Assembly (NCBI GenBank): GCA_003446545.1
Contig: DMAO01000338.1
Span: 1,042-11,680, forward strand
Reading direction: 5' to 3'
Origin: Sphaerochaeta sp.
GTDB lineage: Bacteria > Spirochaetota > Spirochaetia > Sphaerochaetales > Sphaerochaetaceae
Length of the DNA: 10,639 bases
In this document: positions 1-5,999 of the stretch, in pieces
Position numbering within the stretch: the first letter of the stretch is position 1
How the letters are laid out: each line of letters begins with the position of its first letter
Made by a program: the position numbers and the translations under genes
Notes under the pieces: generated by a model
Seen by the model: the letters and a program-made list of their open reading frames with translations, nothing else
Told to the model about the DNA's origin: nothing
Database searches by the model: none

Positions 1-321
1 TTTGCGGGGAATAACAGCCTTTCGGGTAAGGTTTCCATCATAGTGGAACCCAAACATTGCCCACTGGGTGTGTGCACTTCCTCTGCGAAGGTGGGCCATT
101 CTTACAGCTTCGGCGCCGCCGATGCTGTCATGGTTGCCTGCCATGACGCCTCCTTGGCCGATTCCTATGCAACAGCCTTCTGCAACAAGGTGCGAGTAGA
201 AGCTGATGTAAAGGACGTATCTGAAGAGATGAACGGTAAAGGGGAGATACTCTCTGCTCTTGTATTACTTGATACAAAGCTGGCACTCTGTGGACAGCTG
301 GAGGTACGAAGCCAAGCATGA
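1..321 (+). CDS. UPF0280 / COG2122 family protein, 3' part (ApbE-like fold)
   Basis: This is the last 106 codons of a gene whose start lies left of the window; frame 1 is open from base 1 to the TGA at 319-321. The recognisable core is a CTSS-x-KVGHS-x-SFG-x-ADAV stretch followed by an ALADSYATAFCN-like helix, which I know from the UPF0280/COG2122 family, proteins related in fold to the flavin transferase ApbE. No enzymatic reaction is firmly established for the family, but work in methanogens linked COG2122, together with COG1900 and a NIL-domain ferredoxin, to homocysteine formation from aspartate semialdehyde and sulfide. The stop overlaps the metH start as ATGA (318-321), so the two genes are probably translationally coupled. 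That context fits a role in supplying homocysteine to MetH. Family assignment is by memory of motifs; the role is inference. Confidence 0.8.
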   Translation, partial: FAGNNSLSGKVSIIVEPKHCPLGVCTSSAKVGHSYSFGAADAVMVACHDASLADSYATAFCNKVRVEADVKDVSEEMNGKGEILSALVLLDTKLALCGQLEVRSQA

Positions 322-3300
322 ACAGACAAGAATATCTGCATAAGATTCTCAGTGAACGTATAGCCATCCTTGATGGGGCAATGGGGACCATGATCCAAGC
401 TGAAGGTTTGGATAGCGATGATTTCACGTTGGATGGGAAGACAGCGCTCGGATGCAACGAGTTTCTCAACCTCAGCCGTGGGGATGTCATCTTCGGTATC
501 CACACTGCCTACCTTGAGGCGGGCTGCGATATCATCGAGACCAACACCTTCTGTGCCAATGCCTTCAACCTGGAGGAGTATGGCCTTTCACCTGATGTGG
601 TTGCCATCAACCAGGCTGGCTGTGAGATAGCCCGGGAAGCTGCTGCGGACTTTGAGAGTTCCCATGACGGCTATGCCTTTGTCGCTGGGGTCCTAGGCCC
701 TACAAACCGGAGCCTCTCCTTCTCTTCCCAAGTCGATGACCCTTCTTATCGCCAGAGTGATTTTGCCTCGTTCAAGGCGATGTATACCCAGCAGGCAGAG
801 GTGCTGCTGGACGGAAGTGTAGATCTCCTGCTCATTGAGACAGCCTTCGATACCCTTGTGGCCAAAAGTGCGATCATGGGGTGTCTCGAAGCGATGCAAA
901 CCAAAGATCGCAAGGTTCCCCTGATGGTGAGCGCCACCTTCAGTGACCAGAGCGGACGTACCCTCAGTGGGCAGACCCTGGAGGCGTTTGTCATCTCACT
1001 TACTCCCTTTCCCCTGTTCTCTCTAGGTCTGAATTGCTCAACAGGCCCCTCTGAGATGCTCCCCCTAATTAGGAAACTTTCCAGATTAGCCCCCTTTTAT
1101 ATTAGCGCTCACCCCAATGCAGGCTTTCCTGACAAGGATGGACTCTATAGCCTGGAGCCTCTACAGATGGTCAAGGAACTGGAACCGGTCTTGGCAGAGG
1201 AGTGCCTGAATATCGTAGGAGGGTGCTGTGGAACAACGCCGGAACATATCAGAGCCTTGGCCAAGGCAGTACGAGGTAAGAGAGTACATATACGGCATGA
1301 ACGGGAGAGCACTCTCCTTCTTGCCGGATTGGAAGCCTGTCCTGTCCCAGGTGATAGGCTTCTGGTCATTGGGGAACGTACCAATGTTGCGGGTTCCAGA
1401 AAGTTTGCCCGCCTCATACAAGAGAATGCATGGGAAGAGGCTCTCGGTGTTGCCCGTACCCAGATAGAGGAAGGCTGTGATGTCATCGACCTCTGCATGG
1501 ATGCCTCCATGCTCGATGCACAGTCGAGCATGGTAACATTTCTCAGGCATATGGGTAGTGACCCCTCAGTGAGCAAGGTCCCTACAATGTTGGATTCCTC
1601 TGACTGGGACGTCATTGAACGGGCCCTGCAGGAAATCCAGGGTAGGGGTATCGTAAACTCCATCAGCCTGAAGGAGGGGGAGGAGAAGTTCCTGTCAAGG
1701 GCAAAAATCATAGCATCCTATGGTTTTGCCATGGTTGTCATGCTCTTCGATGAAGAGGGGCAGGCTGATTCCTATGAGCGAAAGATTGCCATTGCAAAAC
1801 GCAGCTACAACCTCCTTTTACTTGCAGGAATACGAGCAGAGGATATCATCTTTGATTCCAACGTACTCACCATTGCCACAGGCCTTGATGAGAGTGACAC
1901 GTATGCCCGTGACTTCTTGGAGGCAGTCTCCTGGATCAAGAAGAACCTTTCCCACTGCCATACCATAGGAGGCATCAGCAACCTCTCCTATTCCTTCAGG
2001 GGAAACAATGCCTTGCGCAACGATATGCATGCCATCTTCCTTGACCTCTCCGAGCTGGATATGGCCATCGTGAATCCAGCGGTAGGCAGGGATGTGCAAT
2101 CCATAGAACCAAGGGCTAAGGATATCATCACCCGCGCCCTGCTTGCAGGGGGTGAGGACCTTCCCTCTGTCAGAAAGGAGCTTATCGACCTTGCCTTGGA
2201 ACCAAGCCAAAAAAAGATTCGCAAAGGAACAGAAACAACAGCCACTGGGACTATGCACCAGGGGAATAGGGCTGAAGAGTGGAAAAGCCTTCCTCCTCGA
2301 GAACGGCTAGTGCAGGCGGTTCTCAAGGGGGAAAACAGCTTTCTTGAATGTGACCTTGTTTCTCTTTCTGAAGAGAATCCCCTCGCTCTTGTTGAAGGGC
2401 CCCTGATGGATGGGATGAAAGAAGTAGGAGCCCTTTTTGGGAAAGGCAAGCTTTTCCTTCCTCAGGTGGTACGTAGTGCACGTACCATGAAGATGGCTGT
2501 TGATATCCTCCAACCCCGCATTACTGCCTTTCTTGAGGGATCAAAAGCTGTTTTGAGCAACCATAAGAAGAAGACTGTTATCATGGCAACGGTCAAGGGA
2601 GATGTGCATGACATCGGCAAGAACATAGTCAGCCTGATCCTCACCTGTAATAACTTCGAGGTCATTGACCTTGGGGTGATGGTTCCCAAGGAGACTATCC
2701 TTGCATCGGCTATGGAGAACAATGCTGATCTTGTCGGTCTCAGCGGGCTTATAACCCCCTCACTGAGGGAGATGGCATCGGTGATCAGGTTGTTTGAAGA
2801 GAAGGGCTTCACCATACCCATCTTTGTGGGAGGAGCCACTACCAGTGCCCTACACACCGCGGTCAGACTGTCTCCCCTGTATGGGGGGCCTGTCATACAG
2901 ACCAAGGATGCCTCGGCTATGGCCCTGACTGCCCAGCTGGCAGTAGGTGAAGGGCGAGAGAAGTTCTTTCGTGAACATGCTGAAGAAACACTCAGGCTGG
3001 TACAAGAGGACCAGGGGAGGGAGAGTACGCCGCTGGGCTTTGACTATGCCGCTCTTCTGGCAAAGCAGGAACAGAAACGATCAGGTACCAAAGCAAAGGA
3101 ATACGGGGTCTTTGTCCTGAAGGATTTCTCCCTCCCTGTTTTGGCAGAGAAGATCAACTATAAGATGTACTGCTCTGCCTGGAAGGTTCCCTTCGCAAGT
3201 GAAGAGGGACAGAAGTTGGTACGGGAAGCGAAGGAACTTCTGGAAAAGAAAGAAATACAGGGCCTCTTCACTGCAGGCTGCAAGGTTGTCTGCGGACTCT

Positions 3301-3863
3301 TTCCTGCCCACAGTGATCGGCTTGAAGTGCAGGTAGGCCCTGCCTCCTTCTTTTTCCTACGCAATGAAGAGAATGGATTCTCACTCGCCGATGCTATCGC
3401 CAAGGACGATACGGTAGGCTTGTTGGTTGCTACTTCAGCCCTTGAGCTTGGTGCGTACATGAAGCAAGCTAACGAAGGGTTAAACCATCTGGCGCTTCAG
3501 ATGCTTGCTGACAGGCTTGCCGAGGTTCTTGCTGATGAGGCGGAGGCTTTTCTTAGGGAGAAGTGGGGATGTTCCTGTTCTTCTTTCATCAGGCCAGCCC
3601 CAGGATACTCATCGTGGAGTGACCATAGTGAGAAGCGTACCCTCTTTGACCTGCTCGGAGCCGAAGAGAAAATTGGTGTCCGACTTACCGAGAGCTTTGC
3701 CATGGATCCTGCCTCTACAGTCTGTTCCATGCTCATAGGTGGGGAGGGCCTTCGGTATTTCTCCATTGGCAAGGTTTCAGAGGCTCAAGTTGCTCTCTAT
3801 GCCCAAAGGAAGGGCATTGCAAGGGATACGCTTGTCACACTGCTCTCTGGTATGGAATACTAG
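318..3863 (+). CDS. metH: Cobalamin-dependent methionine synthase (5-methyltetrahydrofolate--homocysteine methyltransferase)
   Basis: A full-length 1181-residue MetH that transfers the methyl group of 5-methyl-THF to homocysteine through protein-bound cobalamin in the cytoplasm. Domains in order: homocysteine-binding barrel at about 1-325, with zinc ligands Cys240 (GLNCSTG) and Cys303-Cys304 (GGCCGTTPEH); pterin-binding barrel at about 340-610 (GERTN at 352-356, then DSSDWDVIE and GGISNLSYSFRGN motifs); B12 cap helices at about 660-745; Rossmann B12 domain at about 750-890, with the DxHxxG motif at 762-767 and His764 as the lower cobalt ligand; AdoMet-dependent reactivation domain at about 925-1181, with RPAPGY at 1092-1097 and TESFAM following. 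It is slightly shorter than the 1227 residues of E. coli MetH, mostly in the reactivation domain, so it should still be self-reactivating. The ATG lies inside the stop of the upstream gene (ATGA), which fixes the start. No riboswitch can be seen, because the leader lies outside the window. Confidence 0.97.
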   Translation: MNRQEYLHKILSERIAILDGAMGTMIQAEGLDSDDFTLDGKTALGCNEFLNLSRGDVIFGIHTAYLEAGCDIIETNTFCANAFNLEEYGLSPDVVAINQAGCEIAREAAADFESSHDGYAFVAGVLGPTNRSLSFSSQVDDPSYRQSDFASFKAMYTQQAEVLLDGSVDLLLIETAFDTLVAKSAIMGCLEAMQTKDRKVPLMVSATFSDQSGRTLSGQTLEAFVISLTPFPLFSLGLNCSTGPSEMLPLIRKLSRLAPFYISAHPNAGFPDKDGLYSLEPLQMVKELEPVLAEECLNIVGGCCGTTPEHIRALAKAVRGKRVHIRHERESTLLLAGLEACPVPGDRLLVIGERTNVAGSRKFARLIQENAWEEALGVARTQIEEGCDVIDLCMDASMLDAQSSMVTFLRHMGSDPSVSKVPTMLDSSDWDVIERALQEIQGRGIVNSISLKEGEEKFLSRAKIIASYGFAMVVMLFDEEGQADSYERKIAIAKRSYNLLLLAGIRAEDIIFDSNVLTIATGLDESDTYARDFLEAVSWIKKNLSHCHTIGGISNLSYSFRGNNALRNDMHAIFLDLSELDMAIVNPAVGRDVQSIEPRAKDIITRALLAGGEDLPSVRKELIDLALEPSQKKIRKGTETTATGTMHQGNRAEEWKSLPPRERLVQAVLKGENSFLECDLVSLSEENPLALVEGPLMDGMKEVGALFGKGKLFLPQVVRSARTMKMAVDILQPRITAFLEGSKAVLSNHKKKTVIMATVKGDVHDIGKNIVSLILTCNNFEVIDLGVMVPKETILASAMENNADLVGLSGLITPSLREMASVIRLFEEKGFTIPIFVGGATTSALHTAVRLSPLYGGPVIQTKDASAMALTAQLAVGEGREKFFREHAEETLRLVQEDQGRESTPLGFDYAALLAKQEQKRSGTKAKEYGVFVLKDFSLPVLAEKINYKMYCSAWKVPFASEEGQKLVREAKELLEKKEIQGLFTAGCKVVCGLFPAHSDRLEVQVGPASFFFLRNEENGFSLADAIAKDDTVGLLVATSALELGAYMKQANEGLNHLALQMLADRLAEVLADEAEAFLREKWGCSCSSFIRPAPGYSSWSDHSEKRTLFDLLGAEEKIGVRLTESFAMDPASTVCSMLIGGEGLRYFSIGKVSEAQVALYAQRKGIARDTLVTLLSGMEY

Positions 3864-3867
3864 GGCT

Positions 3868-4821
3868 ATGAAAGTTATAGACATCCTAAACCAGGCTAAG
3901 AAGCCGCTGTTCACCTTTGAACTGGTCCCTCCCTTGAAGGGTGGGAATGCAGAAGTGCTCTTGGATACTGTACGGTCTCTGAGCCTTTTCGAGCCTGCCT
4001 ACATCAATGTGACAAATCACCAGGCAGAGGTTGTCTATGTAGAGCGCCCAGATGGGTTGCTCGAACGGCGGACTGTACGCAAGAGACCTGGCACCATTGC
4101 ATTATCTGGGCTTATCCAGCATACCTTCAACATACCGGTGGTTGCCCATCTTATCTGTGGTGGCATGCGTAGTGAAGAGATTGAGGACGCCCTGTTGGAA
4201 CTCAACTTCTTGGGCATCAACAATGTCCTTGCCCTGCGGGGAGACCCCCCACACGGACAGAAACGGTTTGTCCCTATCAAGGGAGGGCATGAGTATTCCA
4301 GTGATATGGTCACACAGATAGCAAACCTGAATCGGGAGATCTATCTGGATGAGTCTCTGGTCAACGGCGATAAGACAAACTTCTGCATAGGAGTTGCAGG
4401 ATACCCGGAAAAGCACGCAGAGGCAGCAAATCGCCTCTCTGATTTGGAACACCTAAAGCATAAGGTTGCCTGTGGGGCACAGTACATCGTGACACAGATG
4501 TTCTTTGACAACAGTGTTTTCTATCGGTTTGTCCAAGAGTGTCGCCAAAGTGGTATCACCGTTCCCATCATTCCCGGCATCAAACCGATCGGCAGCAAGC
4601 GTGATCTTGCCACCATCCCCCAGACATTCCATGTTGATTTTCCCCCAGAGCTCGTCGAACTCCTTGAAAAAGCAAAGAAACTCTCCGAAGTGAAGGAAGT
4701 TGGGATATATTGGTGTAAGAAGCAGGCAAAGGACCTGATCGAACAGGGGGTTCCCGGCGTCCACTTCTATACTTTGGGAAAGGCTGAGGCTGTTTCCCAA
4801 GTCGTGAGGGACGTTTACTGA
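3868..4821 (+). CDS. metF: Methylenetetrahydrofolate reductase
   Basis: A 317-residue MetF that reduces 5,10-methylene-THF to 5-methyl-THF using FAD, making the methyl donor for MetH directly upstream. Visible signs: FELVPP near the N-terminus, with Glu18 in the place of the catalytic Glu28 of E. coli; LALRGDPP with Asp126, matching the conserved flavin-proximal Asp; IGVAGYPEKH; the GAQYIVTQMFFD strand; and IPGIKPI. The open frame extends back to 3739 inside metH, but the family-like N-terminus begins at the ATG at 3868. That start is four bases after the metH stop, so I place it there. There is no strong ribosome binding site (only TAGGG just before it), which suggests coupling to metH translation. 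The length is close to the roughly 300 residues usual for bacterial MetF. Confidence 0.95.
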   Translation: MKVIDILNQAKKPLFTFELVPPLKGGNAEVLLDTVRSLSLFEPAYINVTNHQAEVVYVERPDGLLERRTVRKRPGTIALSGLIQHTFNIPVVAHLICGGMRSEEIEDALLELNFLGINNVLALRGDPPHGQKRFVPIKGGHEYSSDMVTQIANLNREIYLDESLVNGDKTNFCIGVAGYPEKHAEAANRLSDLEHLKHKVACGAQYIVTQMFFDNSVFYRFVQECRQSGITVPIIPGIKPIGSKRDLATIPQTFHVDFPPELVELLEKAKKLSEVKEVGIYWCKKQAKDLIEQGVPGVHFYTLGKAEAVSQVVRDVY

Positions 4822-4831
4822 TACGGATCAT

Positions 4832-4838
4832 AAAGGAG
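4832..4838 (+). promoter_or_regulatory. Ribosome binding site for the small membrane protein
   Basis: AAAGGAG lies six bases before the ATG at 4845. It is the clearest Shine-Dalgarno site in the left operon and supports both the start and the reality of the small gene. Confidence 0.75.
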
Positions 4839-4844
4839 TTTGTA

Positions 4845-5267
4845 ATGGCTGGAACTGGTGCAATTACTAAGAAGAATAGTGCGTTTGTATTGAGGCTTGT
4901 CATTTCCCTGCTGTATATCAGCATAGGACTTCAAGGTCTCATTTCCCGTGGAGGAAGCTCCGGTATAGGAGCGTTGTATGCTGCATTCAGCAGTGACGTG
5001 ATCATCTATCTGGTTGCTGTCATCGTGATGCTCGGAGGTCTTGTCATGCTTATTCCCTTGTTTACGAATAAGCTCTCAGACGTATTTGTCAAAGCGGGAA
5101 CTATTGCAGTGCTGGTCATCTGGGTAGCGGTTATCTTCTTTGCCGACATTGCCCCGGGCTTTCGTGGCTTTAGGGCAGAGCATTGGGTCTCTTGGATAGA
5201 GAGCGTGATGTTCCATCTGATTGTCCTGATCGCAACCTTTGATGTTTCTAAGAAAGCATTATCGTGA
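4845..5267 (+). CDS. Small four-helix membrane protein of unknown function
   Basis: A 140-residue hydrophobic protein that I do not recognise. Four likely membrane segments are visible at about residues 14-33, 51-72, 82-101 and 114-133. The short N-terminal tail is polar and lysine-containing, and a basic loop (GFRGFRAEHW) precedes the last helix. No cleavable signal peptide, metal-binding cluster or catalytic motif stands out. It follows metF by 23 bases on the same strand with a good ribosome binding site, so it is probably co-transcribed with the methionine genes, though a link in function is not shown. Its last nine bases overlap the 3' end of the convergent endonuclease III gene. A small DoxX-like or other four-helix bundle protein is possible, but I cannot assign a family. 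Confidence 0.75.
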   Translation: MAGTGAITKKNSAFVLRLVISLLYISIGLQGLISRGGSSGIGALYAAFSSDVIIYLVAVIVMLGGLVMLIPLFTNKLSDVFVKAGTIAVLVIWVAVIFFADIAPGFRGFRAEHWVSWIESVMFHLIVLIATFDVSKKALS

Positions 5268-5933
5268 AATCTCCACTCCTGCCTTCGGGCAGGTTTGCTG
5301 TTGTGGGCACTTCGAACACCATGGGCTGACTGGGGTGCAGATGAGCTGTCCGTAGGTCACCAACAGTTCATTAAGTGGTATCCAAAATCTCCTGGGCATG
5401 ACATTCTGAAGTGCAACTTCTGTCTGCTCAGGCTTTTGTGTGGTTACCCATCCCATCCTGTTTGCAATCGTATGTACATGGCAGTCCACACAGATGGCCT
5501 CTATGCCGAAGCCCAGGTTTAGGGTTAGGTTGGCCGACTTTATCCCAACACCAGGCAGTTCCATCAGCTCTTCACGTGAGCAAGGGACCTTCCCTCCGTA
5601 TTCAGAAAGCAGTATTTCGCTGATGGAGTGTATGGTCTTTGCCTTGGTCCTATAGAATCCTGCAGGATAGATAGCCGTCTCTATTTCCTCCAAAGACAGC
5701 CCAAGCATGGAAGAGGGGGTATCGGCAAGGGAAAAGAGCCTGTTGCTTGAAGCAAGGGTAACCTCATCTCGTGTCCTTAATGAGAGGATGGTGGCGATAA
5801 GTACACGGTAGGGGTCTTTATTCTGTCCAGCGATGATGGATAGGGCGGGTAGTGTCCGGCCTTCGCTTTCGATGGCCTTTCTGAACGAGGAGAATATCTC
5901 ATCCCAGTAGTGATTTCCCATAGCAGATTTCAT
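5259..5933 (-). CDS. nth: Endonuclease III-like DNA glycosylase/AP lyase with 4Fe-4S cluster
   Basis: A 224-residue HhH-GPD protein expected to excise oxidised pyrimidines and cut the resulting abasic site. The helix-hairpin-helix LPGVGIKSAN carries Lys132, matching the catalytic Lys120 of E. coli Nth, and VDCHVHTIANRMG carries Asp150, matching catalytic Asp138. The C-terminus has four cysteines at 199, 206, 209 and 215, with the exact C-x6-C-x2-C-x5-C spacing of the endonuclease III iron-sulfur cluster loop. The length is near the usual 210-220. The start at 5933 has no clear ribosome binding site, and the second Met (ATG at 5921) is an alternative that would remove four residues. The gene converges on the met operon with a nine-base overlap and is divergent from the aromatic gene after 66 bases. 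It is probably a monocistronic repair gene unrelated in function to its neighbours. Confidence 0.93.
   Translation of the reverse strand: MKSAMGNHYWDEIFSSFRKAIESEGRTLPALSIIAGQNKDPYRVLIATILSLRTRDEVTLASSNRLFSLADTPSSMLGLSLEEIETAIYPAGFYRTKAKTIHSISEILLSEYGGKVPCSREELMELPGVGIKSANLTLNLGFGIEAICVDCHVHTIANRMGWVTTQKPEQTEVALQNVMPRRFWIPLNELLVTYGQLICTPVSPWCSKCPQQQTCPKAGVEISR
5278..5304 (+). terminator. Probable terminator of the methionine operon
   Basis: A perfect six-base-pair stem (CCTGCC at 5278-5283, GGCAGG at 5288-5293) closes a TTCG tetraloop, a very stable C(UUCG)G hairpin, ten bases after the stop at 5267. Only a short, broken T-tract follows (TTTGCTGTT), so termination may be partial. The same bases on the minus strand encode the C-terminal residues of the endonuclease III gene, around its last cluster cysteine. 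Confidence 0.5.
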
Positions 5934-5999
5934 ACCATGCCAGGATTAAAAAGACAATGCTCACTTGACCTTTTGGAGGATACATTCTAGCGTGTTCGC

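Noticed and set aside
1145..1711. 188-codon minus-strand frame inside metH
   Set aside because: It is opposite conserved pterin-domain sequence and shows no motif of its own.
3739..3867. N-terminal extension of metF by 43 codons, upstream of 3868
   Set aside because: It lies inside metH, has no family similarity, and the MetF-like sequence begins at the ATG at 3868, four bases after the metH stop.
5934..5999. Promoter with a TTGACC -35 box at 5965-5970, or a T-box/Phe leader for the fusion gene
   Set aside because: No acceptable -10 box lies 16-18 bases downstream, and 66 bases between divergent genes leaves no room for a T-box or full attenuator.
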